Notes: generated from the letters alone by a model not told the origin. DNA of 60,656 nucleotides from Lachnospiraceae bacterium (GCA_014804445.1 JAAUZU010000003.1:1-60656); one strand, 5' to 3'. Numbered from the stretch's first letter, positions 7,926 through 16,392 are shown. Numbers and translations are program-made.

Positions 7926-10136
7926 ATGAGCAGATTATGGTATGAACAGCCGGCGGGCGTGTGGGAGGAAGCGCTTCCTCTGGGAAACGGCAGGATGGGC
8001 GCCATGGTGTTTGGCGAGCCGGTTTATGAGTTAATTCAGGTGAATGAGGACAGTATGTGGTATGGGGGACGGGTGGACAGAACCAACCCCGATACTTTAA
8101 AATATCTGCCTGAAATCAGGGAGCTGATTCTCGCAGGGAAGATACAAAAGGCGGAAAGGCTGATGAAGATGGCGATGTCGGGCTGTCCTGACAGCGCCCA
8201 CCCTTACCAGACGTTGGGCAATATCCATTTTATTTTTGATCATATCGGCGAGGTAACATCCTACGAGCGCAGTCTTGATGTGGACAGGGCGGTTTACACC
8301 AATACTTTTTCCGCAAACGGTGTCCGCTTTCAGAGGGAATTGTTTCTATCGGCGCCGGATGACGTGATGGTGATGCGGATAAGCGCGGATAAGAAGGGTG
8401 CCATTACTTTTCAGGCGCTTCTGCGGCGGGAAAAGTTTTTTGACGGCGTAAAAAAGGCGGGTGAAAACGGTATCTGCCTGTACGGTAATCTGGGAAAGGG
8501 CGGCTTTGATTTTGCCATGCAGCTTACGGCGGTTTCTTTGGGCGGCAGTGTGCGGGTTATCGGCGAGCATCTTCTGGTGGAGGACGCAGACGAGGTACTT
8601 CTGTATTTTTGCGCCGGCACTACATACCGCATGCAGGATGTGGAGAAGGAAATTGACGGATTGATAAAGCGGGCGGCAGAAAAGTCCTATGAGGAGCTGC
8701 TTGCAAATCATGTTGCGGACTATAAAGCATTGTATGACAGGGTAGAATTTTCATTGGGAGATTTAACTGCACAGGACGCAGTTCCCACGGACAAGCGTAT
8801 GCAGCTTGCCGCGGAAGGCAGTGTGGACATGGGGCTTTCCAAGCTGTATTTTGACTACGGCAGGTATCTTCTGATTTCCTGCAGCAGAGAGGGGACGCTG
8901 CCCGCAACCCTGCAGGGCATATGGAACAAAGACATGCTGCCCCCGTGGGACAGCAAATACACCATCAACATCAATATTCAGATGAACTACTGGCCGGCCG
9001 AGGTCTGCAACCTTTCAGAGTGCCATAAGCCGCTTTTTGAACTGATGCATACCATGCTGGAGAATGGCAGGGAGACGGCGCGGCGCATGTATGGCTGCCG
9101 CGGCTTTATGGCGCATCACAACACGGATATCTGGGGCGACTGTGTGACGCAGGACCACTGGCTGCCGGGCTCCTACTGGGTGATGGGCGCAGCGTGGCTC
9201 TGTACCCATCAGTGGACGCATTATCAATATACGCAGGACAAGGCGTTTCTGGCGGAGAGTTTTCCTATTATGCGGGAAGCGGCGCTGTTTTTCCTGGATT
9301 TCTGCATCGAGGATGGCGGCTACTTAAAGACCTGTCCTTCCGTGTCGCCGGAAAATACTTTTATTCTGCCAAGTGGGGAGAGAGGCTCCAATACGGCGGG
9401 TGTTACCATGGACAACCAGATTTTGCGTGATTTATTCGGACAATGTATTCAGGCGGCAGAGATTTTAGGTGTTTCTGATGAACTGAACGAGCAGATAAAA
9501 GCGGCAAGAGAGAAGCTGATGCCCACGCGGATAGGCGAAAAGGGCAATATTTTAGAATGGCAGGAGGATTATGAGGAAGCAGAGCCCGGGCACAGGCATA
9601 TTTCGCACCTTTACGGACTGCACCCGTCGGAGCAGATTACGGTGGACGGCACGCCGGAGCTTGCAAAAGCGGCGCGGGTGACGCTGGAAAGGCGGCTTTC
9701 CCACGGCGGCGGACATACGGGCTGGAGTCGTGCATGGATTATCAACCACTACGCAAAGCTCTGGGACGGAGAGGCGGCTTATTACAATTTTGAGCAGATA
9801 CTGGCAAAATCCACGCTGCCCAACCTCTTTGACAACCATCCGCCTTTTCAGATTGACGGTAATTTTGGCGCAACGGCGGCCATCGCGGAGATGCTGGTGC
9901 AGAGTACTTCTGAGAGGATTGTGCTTCTGCCTGCCCTGCCCGATGCATGGAAAAGCGGTTCTGTGAAAGGGCTTTGTGTAAAGGGCGGCGCGGAAGTGGA
10001 CATTTACTGGCAGGACGGAGTACTTAGCCACGCGATTGTACGGGCGAAGTGCGATATCCGCACGAAGGTGCGCTATAAAGAAGAGATAAGGGAGCTGGAA
10101 CTGAAGGCAGGAGAGGAAAAGGACGTGCGGTTTTAA
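7926..10136 (+). CDS. GH95 alpha-L-fucosidase (or alpha-L-galactosidase)
   Basis: A 736-residue GH95 enzyme. The N-terminus has the typical WYEQPAGVWEEALPLGNGRMGAM block. The Asn pair of the catalytic water network is in MNYWPAEVCNL (near residue 353), the acid Glu in PSVSPENTF (near 475) and the Asp in FQIDGNFGA (near 644). GH95 enzymes invert alpha-1,2-fucosyl (sometimes alpha-L-galactosyl) links from glycans such as 2'-fucosyllactose, mucin or xyloglucan. No signal peptide, so it acts inside the cell on imported oligosaccharides. ATG 7926 is chosen; AAGGGTGG (7906-7913) lies 12 bases before it, and TTG 7920 is a possible start. Confidence 0.93.
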   Translation: MSRLWYEQPAGVWEEALPLGNGRMGAMVFGEPVYELIQVNEDSMWYGGRVDRTNPDTLKYLPEIRELILAGKIQKAERLMKMAMSGCPDSAHPYQTLGNIHFIFDHIGEVTSYERSLDVDRAVYTNTFSANGVRFQRELFLSAPDDVMVMRISADKKGAITFQALLRREKFFDGVKKAGENGICLYGNLGKGGFDFAMQLTAVSLGGSVRVIGEHLLVEDADEVLLYFCAGTTYRMQDVEKEIDGLIKRAAEKSYEELLANHVADYKALYDRVEFSLGDLTAQDAVPTDKRMQLAAEGSVDMGLSKLYFDYGRYLLISCSREGTLPATLQGIWNKDMLPPWDSKYTININIQMNYWPAEVCNLSECHKPLFELMHTMLENGRETARRMYGCRGFMAHHNTDIWGDCVTQDHWLPGSYWVMGAAWLCTHQWTHYQYTQDKAFLAESFPIMREAALFFLDFCIEDGGYLKTCPSVSPENTFILPSGERGSNTAGVTMDNQILRDLFGQCIQAAEILGVSDELNEQIKAAREKLMPTRIGEKGNILEWQEDYEEAEPGHRHISHLYGLHPSEQITVDGTPELAKAARVTLERRLSHGGGHTGWSRAWIINHYAKLWDGEAAYYNFEQILAKSTLPNLFDNHPPFQIDGNFGATAAIAEMLVQSTSERIVLLPALPDAWKSGSVKGLCVKGGAEVDIYWQDGVLSHAIVRAKCDIRTKVRYKEEIRELELKAGEEKDVRF

Positions 10137-10221
10137 GTCGAAAAACGAAGCCGGGGAATGCGTCCGGAAAGACGGCAGCAGCCATTTGGCATAAAACGGA
10201 GCACAGAAAAGGAAGAGAATG

Positions 10222-10893
10222 ATGAAAACCAAAATTGTATGTATGGGAGACAGTATCACAGAAGGCTTTGGCGTGAGGGAGCAGGAGAGTTACCCCCACA
10301 GGCTGGGCTTGCTTCTGGGAGAAGAGTATGAGGTGGTAAACAAAGGTGTCTGCTGCAGCACTGCCATGAATCTGGAGCTTGACGGACAGGTAATGGGACT
10401 TCCTTATGTGCGGCAGGAAAGATACAGGGAGGCGCTTGCAGAAAAAGGGGATATCTACGTGATACTGCTCGGCACGAACGATGCGCAGGATGGGAAGGAT
10501 GATGTGGAGGACTATACCAATCCTTTGGGTAATATGATTAGCAGAAAGGCAGAATTTGTTTCCAATTATCAGAACATCATTGACAGCGTGCGCAAGGCTG
10601 CGCCTGATGCCGCTGTCTATATCGGAATTCCCGCGCCCGTGCAAAATTGTATCTGGCGCAGGCATCAGGAACGTTATCTGCAGGAACTTATGCCTTTCTT
10701 TGCAGAAATTTTAGCGGCCAATCCGGATATAAAGAAGATTGATGTCCATGCCGCTTTTGAAAAGCTGGATAAAGAAAAGGTGTCCGCTCTGTATCAGGAG
10801 GACGGGCTGCACCCCAATCCGGCAGGGCTGCAGTTGATTGCCGACACGGTGTATCGTGCATTATGTCCGCATGAGGCGGCTTTGCAGAATTAG
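10222..10893 (+). CDS. SGNH/GDSL hydrolase
   Basis: A 223-residue SGNH esterase. Block I is CMGDSITEG with the Ser nucleophile, block III is LGTNDAQ with the Asn, and block V is DGLHPN with the Asp/His pair. No signal peptide is seen. Lying 85 bases behind the intracellular fucosidase, it may remove acetyl or other esters from imported glycan fragments; this is inferred from context. AGGA at 10210-10213 suits ATG 10222 (ATG 10219 is also possible). Confidence 0.88.
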   Translation: MKTKIVCMGDSITEGFGVREQESYPHRLGLLLGEEYEVVNKGVCCSTAMNLELDGQVMGLPYVRQERYREALAEKGDIYVILLGTNDAQDGKDDVEDYTNPLGNMISRKAEFVSNYQNIIDSVRKAAPDAAVYIGIPAPVQNCIWRRHQERYLQELMPFFAEILAANPDIKKIDVHAAFEKLDKEKVSALYQEDGLHPNPAGLQLIADTVYRALCPHEAALQN

Positions 10894-10921
10894 GAACGGT
10901 GCCGCTTCGCAGAAATAAAGG

Positions 10922-10950
10922 TTGACTTTAATGCGTTGATGTACTATAAA
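10922..10950 (+). promoter_or_regulatory. sigma-A promoter of trpB-like gene
   Basis: TTGACT at 10922-10927 and TATAAA at 10945-10950 with a 17-bp spacer, 41 bases before the start codon. Confidence 0.75.
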
Positions 10951-10991
10951 TAAAAAGAATAATCTGTACTTGAAACAGGAAAGGATATTAT

Positions 10992-12371
10992 ATGAGCGAA
11001 GAAAAGAAAATCCCTTACAAAATTTACTTAGAAGAAAGCGAGATGCCGAAGCAGTGGTACAACGTGCGTTCCGACATGAAGAATAAGCCCGCGCCCCTGT
11101 TGAATCCCGGGACCCTGCAGCCCATGGGATACGAGGATTTGCGTCCCGTGTTCTGTGACGAGCTGATTAAGCAGGAACTGGATGATACGACGGCATATAT
11201 CGATATTCCGCAGGAGATACAGGACTTTTATAAAATGTATCGTCCGTCGCCCCTTGTCCGCGCGTACTGTCTGGAGAAGGAGCTGGACACACCGGCAAAG
11301 ATTTACTACAAATTTGAGGGCAATAACACCAGCGGCAGCCACAAGCTGAATTCTGCCATTGCGCAGGCGTATTACGCAAAGAAACAGGGCTTAAAAGGCG
11401 TTACCACTGAGACGGGAGCCGGACAGTGGGGAACTGCACTTTCCATGGCATGTGCTTATCTTGGGCTTGACTGCAAGGTGTATATGGTAAAGGTATCCTA
11501 CGAGCAGAAGCCTTTCAGACGTGAAGTGATGAGAACTTACGGCGCAAGTGTGACGCCTTCTCCTTCCGAGACTACGGCGGTCGGCAGAAAGATTCTGGCA
11601 GAGCATCCCGGAACAACGGGCAGCCTGGGCTGTGCTATCTCCGAAGCTGTCGAGGTGGCAACCAGCAATGAGGGTTATCGTTATGTGCTGGGCAGCGTTT
11701 TGAATCAGGTGCTTTTACATCAGTCAGTGATTGGTCTGGAAACCAAGGCGGCTATGGACAAATATGGCATCACGCCGGATATTATCATTGGCTGTGCCGG
11801 CGGCGGTTCCAACTTAGGCGGTCTGATTTCACCTTTTATGGGAGAAAAACTGCGCGGCGAAAAAGATTACCGCTTCATTGCGGTGGAGCCCGCATCCTGC
11901 CCCAGCTTTACAAGAGGAAAGTTTGCTTATGATTTCTGCGATACGGGAATGGTGTGTCCGCTTGCAAAGATGTATACGCTGGGCAGCGGCTTTATTCCTT
12001 CTGCTAACCACGCGGGAGGGCTTCGTTACCACGGCATGAGCTCCACTCTGTCCCAGCTTTATCATGACGGATTGATGGAAGCGGTAGCGGTAGAGCAGAC
12101 CAGTGTGTTTGAGGCGGCACAGAAATTTGCGAGAATCGAGGGTATCCTGCCCGCGCCGGAGAGCAGCCATGCCATCCGTGTGGCAATCGACGAGGCGATG
12201 AAGTGCAAGGAGACGGGAGAGGAAAAGACCATCGTATTTGGTCTTACCGGAACCGGCTACTTCGATATGGTTGCATACCAGAAATACAACGACGGAGAAA
12301 TGACGGATTACATTCCCACGGACGCAGATTTGCAGAAGGGCTTTGACGGACTTCCCAAGGTGGAAGCGTAA
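10992..12371 (+). CDS. TrpB2-type tryptophan synthase beta-like protein
   Basis: A 459-residue PLP enzyme of the TrpB2 (TrpB-like) group. The PLP Lys is in SGSHKLNSA, the substrate loop in TETGAGQWG, and the phosphate-binding Gly loop in GCAGGGSNLGG. It has the longer N-terminus (about 80 residues before RPSPLV) that separates TrpB2 from standard TrpB. TrpB2 converts serine plus indole to tryptophan; many act without a TrpA partner. No trp genes are nearby: it is a single-gene unit with its own promoter and terminator. Its role may be indole salvage. Confidence 0.92.
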   Translation: MSEEKKIPYKIYLEESEMPKQWYNVRSDMKNKPAPLLNPGTLQPMGYEDLRPVFCDELIKQELDDTTAYIDIPQEIQDFYKMYRPSPLVRAYCLEKELDTPAKIYYKFEGNNTSGSHKLNSAIAQAYYAKKQGLKGVTTETGAGQWGTALSMACAYLGLDCKVYMVKVSYEQKPFRREVMRTYGASVTPSPSETTAVGRKILAEHPGTTGSLGCAISEAVEVATSNEGYRYVLGSVLNQVLLHQSVIGLETKAAMDKYGITPDIIIGCAGGGSNLGGLISPFMGEKLRGEKDYRFIAVEPASCPSFTRGKFAYDFCDTGMVCPLAKMYTLGSGFIPSANHAGGLRYHGMSSTLSQLYHDGLMEAVAVEQTSVFEAAQKFARIEGILPAPESSHAIRVAIDEAMKCKETGEEKTIVFGLTGTGYFDMVAYQKYNDGEMTDYIPTDADLQKGFDGLPKVEA

Positions 12372-12413
12372 TCAGTTTACACTTAATAGGATTAACCTGA
12401 TGGTTGCATGTAT

Positions 12414-12453
12414 AGCCTGCCAGCGCCTTACCCGGTGCTTTGGCAGGCTTTTT
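12414..12453 (+). terminator. Rho-independent terminator after trpB-like gene
   Basis: AGCCTGCCA (12414-12422) pairs with TGGCAGGCT (12441-12449), followed by a short T run. Confidence 0.8.
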
Positions 12454-12542
12454 GCAGCAGGAAACCTTGAACAGGGAATCGGTCATGGCAGTCAGAACCA
12501 TAAAAGGTTGTGCAAATAGCTTAAAAAACCTCAGAAAAGGTA

Positions 12543-12571
12543 TGGTATTTGATGGAAGATTATGCTATAAT
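12543..12571 (+). promoter_or_regulatory. extended -10 promoter of the uronate operon
   Basis: TGCTATAAT at 12563-12571 is a perfect extended -10. The -35 position (TGGTAT, 12543) is weak, as is normal for this promoter class. The leader to the kduI start is about 65 bases. Confidence 0.6.
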
Positions 12572-12641
12572 GTAAGCACTTACATGAAGATTTATCAAAA
12601 AGGGCAGATTGACTGCCAAAAAGAAAGGAGTGTAGGCAGGC

Positions 12642-13502
12642 GTGGAACTGAGAACAGCAGTATCACCCAGAGATGTGAAGCATTATACCACGGAGAGGCT
12701 GCGGGAGGAATTTCTGATTCAGAATCTGTTTGTCCCGGGCGAGATTAAGCTGGTATACAGCCACATTGACAGAATCATTACGGGAGCGGCGGTACCCGTG
12801 GAGCCCCTTGTGCTGACAGCGGGGGACGAGCTTCGTGCGGAGTACTTCTGCCAGAGAAGAGAGCTTGGCGTCATCAATATTGGCGGTACAGGAACCATTA
12901 CGGTAGATGGAAGGGCTTACAAAGTAGGATTTAAGGAAGCCATGTATATTGGCATGGGCTCTAAGGAAATTATCTTTGCCAGCGAGGACGGAAAGAATCC
13001 GGCTAAGTTCTACTTAAACAGCGCTCCGGCGCACAGAACCTGTCCCACCGTGCTGATTAAGCCGGAGGGAGAGCCTGAAGAGGGAGTCGTTATTGTAAAG
13101 GATGAAAACAAGGTTGAGTTGGGAAGCTTAGAGGATGCAAACCACAGAGTTATCTGCAAATACATCCTGCCCGGACAGGTAGAAAGCTGCCAGTTGGAAA
13201 TGGGCATGACGAAGCTGGAGCCCGGAAGTGTCTGGAACACGATGCCCTGCCATACACACGACAGACGCATGGAGGTATACCTCTATTTTGAAATGCCGGA
13301 GGATGCTTTTGTGATGCATTACATGGGAGAGCCGAATGAGACAAGGCATATTGTGATGCGCAACGAAGAAGCGGTGATTTCTCCGAGCTGGTCCATTCAC
13401 TCAGGCTGCGGTTCCAGAGCCTATACCTTTATCTGGGGCATGGTCGGAGAAAATCAGGATTTTGATGATATGGACGGCGTTGCGATGAAGGATTTAATGT
13501 AA
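12642..13502 (+). CDS. kduI: 5-keto-4-deoxyuronate isomerase
   Basis: A 286-residue KduI (DKI isomerase) of normal length. It interconverts 5-keto-4-deoxyuronate and 2,5-diketo-3-deoxygluconate in the breakdown of unsaturated uronates from pectin or glycosaminoglycans. The cupin metal site is visible as MPCHTHDRRMEVYLYFE (His, His, Glu). GTG 12642 follows AAAGGAG by 11 bases and gives the usual N-terminus (MELR.AVSPRDVKHY). It is first in the operon kduI-kduD-rpiB-like-eda-kdgK, a full route to pyruvate and glyceraldehyde-3-phosphate. Confidence 0.95.
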   Translation: MELRTAVSPRDVKHYTTERLREEFLIQNLFVPGEIKLVYSHIDRIITGAAVPVEPLVLTAGDELRAEYFCQRRELGVINIGGTGTITVDGRAYKVGFKEAMYIGMGSKEIIFASEDGKNPAKFYLNSAPAHRTCPTVLIKPEGEPEEGVVIVKDENKVELGSLEDANHRVICKYILPGQVESCQLEMGMTKLEPGSVWNTMPCHTHDRRMEVYLYFEMPEDAFVMHYMGEPNETRHIVMRNEEAVISPSWSIHSGCGSRAYTFIWGMVGENQDFDDMDGVAMKDLM

Positions 13503-13521
13503 TATAAAATGATAATGGGTG

Positions 13522-13718
13522 ATTGCAAAACTCTGAATTGATACCGTTGTCATTGTGCACATTGTATATTCCAACGCAGACTCGCTTTCGCTCCGAGCTT
13601 ACCGTAGCGGTACGTAAGCTGCCAAAATACGGCAGCTAAGTACCGACGGTAAGCAAGGGTCTGCTTATGGAATCTACAATGCGTACAATTCGAAAGCGGC
13701 AAATGTGAGTGTTGCAAT
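13522..13718 (+). repeat. long-hairpin repeat element, copy 1
   Basis: A 197-bp near-palindrome. The ends ATTGCAAAACTC and GAGTGTTGCAAT pair; further in, CATTGTA pairs with TACAATG, GCAGAC with GTCTGC, GCTTACCGT with ACGGTAAGC, and AGCTGCC with GGCAGCT around an AAAATAC loop. It fills the kduI-kduD gap. Two further copies lie at 44399 and 55660 in the same orientation, with arm changes that keep pairing. It could be a MITE or a structured RNA. No clear target-site duplication is seen. Confidence 0.9.
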
Positions 13719-13755
13719 TACCTGATAAAATTATAATAAGAGAAGGAGAAGAAAA

Positions 13756-14559
13756 ATGAGCGAGTACACAAATTTCAGTTTGGAAGGCAAGGTTGCATTG
13801 GTAACGGGGGCATCCTATGGTATTGGTTTTGCGATTGCTTCTGCATATGCTGAGGCAGGCGCTACGATCTGCTTTAACGATATCAAGCAGGAACTGGTTG
13901 ACAAGGGAATTGCCGCATATGAGGAAAAGGGCATCAAGGCTCATGGTTACGTATGTGACGTTACGAATGAAGAGGCAGTAAATGCCATGGTTGCGCAGAT
14001 TGAAAAGGAAGTCGGCGTGATTGATATTCTGGTAAACAATGCCGGTATCATCAAGCGTATCCCTATGACAGAGATGACGGCAGAGCAGTTCAGACAGGTT
14101 ATCGACGTGGATTTGAACGCACCGTTTATCGTATCCAAGGCTGTTATTCCTTCCATGATTCAGAAGGGACATGGCAAGATTATCAACATCTGCTCCATGA
14201 TGTCTGAGCTGGGACGCGAAACGGTATCCGCTTATGCAGCAGCAAAGGGTGGTTTAAAGATGCTCACAAGGAATATCTGCTCTGAGTACGGACAGTATAA
14301 CATTCAGTGTAACGGCCTTGGACCCGGTTACATTGAGACACCTCAGACAGCGCCTCTGCGTGAGATTCAGCCGGACGGCAGCAGACATCCTTTCGATCAG
14401 TTTATCTGTGCAAAAACACCTGCAAACCGCTGGTTAAAGGCAGAAGAACTGACCGGTCCCGCTGTATTCTTAGCTTCTGAGGCTTCCAATGCAGTAAACG
14501 GACATATTCTCTATGTAGACGGCGGTATTCTGGCTTATATCGGAAAGCAGCCTGAATAA
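13756..14559 (+). CDS. kduD: SDR oxidoreductase, 2-deoxy-D-gluconate 3-dehydrogenase / KduD-like
   Basis: A 267-residue classical short-chain dehydrogenase. The NAD(P) site is TGASYGIG (residues 18-25), then NNAG, a Ser in NICSMMS and YAAAK with catalytic Tyr/Lys. By position next to kduI it should reduce 2,5-diketo-3-deoxygluconate to KDG. Sequence alone could also fit gluconate 5-dehydrogenase. AGAAGGAGAAG precedes the ATG. A 197-bp hairpin element separates it from kduI, and two hairpins separate it from the next gene. Confidence 0.88.
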   Translation: MSEYTNFSLEGKVALVTGASYGIGFAIASAYAEAGATICFNDIKQELVDKGIAAYEEKGIKAHGYVCDVTNEEAVNAMVAQIEKEVGVIDILVNNAGIIKRIPMTEMTAEQFRQVIDVDLNAPFIVSKAVIPSMIQKGHGKIINICSMMSELGRETVSAYAAAKGGLKMLTRNICSEYGQYNIQCNGLGPGYIETPQTAPLREIQPDGSRHPFDQFICAKTPANRWLKAEELTGPAVFLASEASNAVNGHILYVDGGILAYIGKQPE

Positions 14560-14561
14560 AA

Positions 14562-14619
14562 GGAATGAAGTTGCACTAAGGCTGTAAAATACACAGCCTA
14601 AGAGCAACTAAGTCATTCC
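14562..14619 (+). other. small hairpin sharing the AAAATAC apical loop
   Basis: GGAATGA, GTTGC and AGGCTGT pair with ACAGCCT, GCAAC and TCATTCC around the loop AAAATAC, with CTAAG bulges on the 3' side. The loop and CTAAG bulge match the tip of the 197-bp elements. No T run, so probably not a terminator; it lies inside the uronate operon. Confidence 0.7.
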
Positions 14620-14660
14620 TCGAAGAATCGCCGGAGGCGATTCTTCCATAATAGTCGAGG
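14618..14660 (+). other. perfect 11-bp hairpin in the uronate operon
   Basis: GAAGAATCGCC (14622-14632) pairs with GGCGATTCTTC (14636-14646) around GGA; outer CCTCGA/TCGAGG adds a second stem. No T run follows. It may protect a processed mRNA end before the rpiB-like gene. Confidence 0.65.
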
Positions 14661-14707
14661 ATGTGCAGACCGGAGGTCATTCTCCGCGCAAATGGAGGAT
14701 AGATAGA

Positions 14708-15346
14708 ATGAAAATTGCATTAATTAACGAGAACAGTCAGGCGGCTAAGAATGGGCTGGTGTATGAGACTTTAAAGAAGGTAGTGGAGCCGATGGGGCAT
14801 GAGGTGGTCAACTATGGGATGTATTCTGCGGAGGACGCGCATTCCCTGACCTATGTGCAGAACGGCATACTGGCGGCAGTGCTTTTGAATTCGGGCGCAG
14901 CGGATTACGTGATTACCGGCTGCGGCACCGGCGAGGGCGCTATGTTGGCGTGCAACTCCTTCCCGAAGGTGCTCTGCGGACATATTGAATCCCCGCTTGA
15001 CGCGTACCTGTTTTCACAGGTCAACGACGGCAACTGCGTGGCGCTTCCCTTTGCTGAGAATTTTGGCTGGGGCGGAGAGCTGAATCTGGAATATATTTTT
15101 GAAAAATTATTCTGTACGCCCGGGGGCGGCGGTTATCCGAAGGAGCGTGTGGAGCCGGAGCAGCGCAACAAAAAGATTCTGGACGCCGTAAAGGAGGTTA
15201 CGCATGTTGACATGGTAACTATCTTAAAGAATCTAGACAGGGAGCTTGTAAAGGGCGCGCTGTCAGGCGAGAAGTTTGCGGAGTATTTCTTTGCAGACTG
15301 CAAATGCGATAAGATAGCGGCGGCAGTAAAGGAAGTATTAGCATAA
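14708..15346 (+). CDS. RpiB/LacA/LacB-family sugar isomerase
   Basis: A 212-residue protein whose first 140 residues have the RpiB/LacAB fold signature, including the ITGCGTGEGAML phosphate/substrate loop. It is longer than RpiB (about 145-150), with an extra helical tail from residue 150. In uronate clusters such proteins probably isomerise a uronate or ketosugar acid intermediate; the exact reaction is not proven. ATG 14708 follows GGAGG (14694-14698) and gives the natural start MKIALI. It is the middle gene of the operon. Confidence 0.85.
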   Translation: MKIALINENSQAAKNGLVYETLKKVVEPMGHEVVNYGMYSAEDAHSLTYVQNGILAAVLLNSGAADYVITGCGTGEGAMLACNSFPKVLCGHIESPLDAYLFSQVNDGNCVALPFAENFGWGGELNLEYIFEKLFCTPGGGGYPKERVEPEQRNKKILDAVKEVTHVDMVTILKNLDRELVKGALSGEKFAEYFFADCKCDKIAAAVKEVLA

Positions 15347-15354
15347 AAATAAGC

Positions 15355-15388
15355 GGCAGCCGGAGACGCGCAGCGAGTCCGGCCTGCC
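15355..15388 (+). other. intercistronic hairpin before eda
   Basis: GGCAGCCGGA (15355-15364) pairs with TCCGGCCTGCC (15378-15388) with one bulged base. No T run. It lies between the isomerase and aldolase genes. Confidence 0.5.
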
Positions 15389-15426
15389 TGTGAGGAAAAG
15401 CCCGAACGGGCAGATAGGAGATTGTC

Positions 15427-16392
15427 ATGAATGCAGTTTTAGAGAAAATCAGCAAAATCGGCATTGTGCCGGTGGTAAAGATTGACAGGGTGGAGGATGC
15501 GGTTCCTCTTGCAAAGGCGCTCTGTGACGGCGGACTTCCCTGTGCAGAGGTTACTTTCCGTACGGATGCAGCAGCAGGCGCTATCAAAGCGATGACGGAG
15601 AATTTCCCTGATATGTGCGTGGGCGCAGGTACCGTACTCAATGCCGAGCAGGTAGATGCGGCAGTAGCAGCGGGCGCAAAGTTTATTGTAAGCCCGGGCT
15701 TAAATCCCAACACCGTAAAATATTGTATCGAGAAGAATGTTCCCATCACGCCGGGTACTTCAAGCCCTTCCGATATTGAGCAGGCAATTGAACTGGGACT
15801 TGATGTGGTAAAATTCTTCCCTGCAGAGCAGTCCGGCGGACTTGCCAAAATCAAGGCGATGGCAGCGCCCTATGTGAACATGAAATTCATGCCCACAGGC
15901 GGCATCAACGCAAAGAATTTAACCTCTTACCTTGACTTCAACAAGATTATCGCCTGCGGTGGTTCTTGGATGGTTCCCGGAGATTTGATTAATGCGGGAG
16001 AATGGGACAAGATTGAACAGCTTACCAGAGAAGCGGTACAGACTATGTTAGGCTTTGAGCTTGCACATGTGGGCGTCAATGCTGAAAATGAGGAAGAAGC
16101 AGAGAAGGCAGCAAGAAGATTTGCATTTATCTTTGGTATGCCTGTGAAGGTTGGCGGCAGCTCCGTATTTGCAGGAAAGGTACTGGAAGTGATGAAGAAG
16201 CCCTACCTCGGCAAGAACGGACACATTGCGATTGCAACCAACTATATCGTAAGGGCAGTCAATTACCTTGAAAATGTCCTTGGCGTGGAATTTGACGAGA
16301 CTACTGCCAAGAAGGACGACAAGGGCAATCTGAAGGCAATTTACCTGAAGGAAGAGATTGGCGGCTTTGCCGTACATCTGGTACAGAAATAA
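15427..16392 (+). CDS. eda: KDPG/KHG aldolase with C-terminal VOC-like domain
   Basis: A 321-residue protein. Residues 1-212 are a full KDPG aldolase: Glu in CAEVTFRT, the Schiff-base Lys in VVKFFPAEQ and the phosphate loop TGGINAKN. It splits 2-keto-3-deoxy-6-phosphogluconate to pyruvate and glyceraldehyde-3-phosphate. Residues 215-321 (from ELAHVGVN, with NGHIAIATNYIVRAVNYLE) look like a vicinal-oxygen-chelate (glyoxalase-like) fold, which standard Eda lacks. The extra domain may be structural or regulatory. It follows the isomerase and precedes kdgK by 29 bases. Confidence 0.92.
   Translation: MNAVLEKISKIGIVPVVKIDRVEDAVPLAKALCDGGLPCAEVTFRTDAAAGAIKAMTENFPDMCVGAGTVLNAEQVDAAVAAGAKFIVSPGLNPNTVKYCIEKNVPITPGTSSPSDIEQAIELGLDVVKFFPAEQSGGLAKIKAMAAPYVNMKFMPTGGINAKNLTSYLDFNKIIACGGSWMVPGDLINAGEWDKIEQLTREAVQTMLGFELAHVGVNAENEEEAEKAARRFAFIFGMPVKVGGSSVFAGKVLEVMKKPYLGKNGHIAIATNYIVRAVNYLENVLGVEFDETTAKKDDKGNLKAIYLKEEIGGFAVHLVQK

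Noticed and set aside
9552..10259. Long minus-strand frame opposite the GH95 gene
   Set aside because: Antisense shadow: no ribosome site, Arg/Pro/Cys-rich composition, and the plus strand is a clear GH95 enzyme.
13664..13710. Conserved AAGGG + ATG in the 3' arm of all three hairpin elements (start ME-x-T, then TIR)
   Set aside because: The frame diverges after about 10 codons and stops at different points (13 codons in copy 1, longer in the others). Conservation is explained by the hairpin pairing, so I do not call a leader peptide.
13636..14172. Minus-strand frame ending in SISRPLLTVGT, with similar endings at 44513-45082 and 55774-55959
   Set aside because: The shared peptide is just the translated arm of the hairpin repeat read on the minus strand; the remainder is antisense to kduD or the exporter gene.
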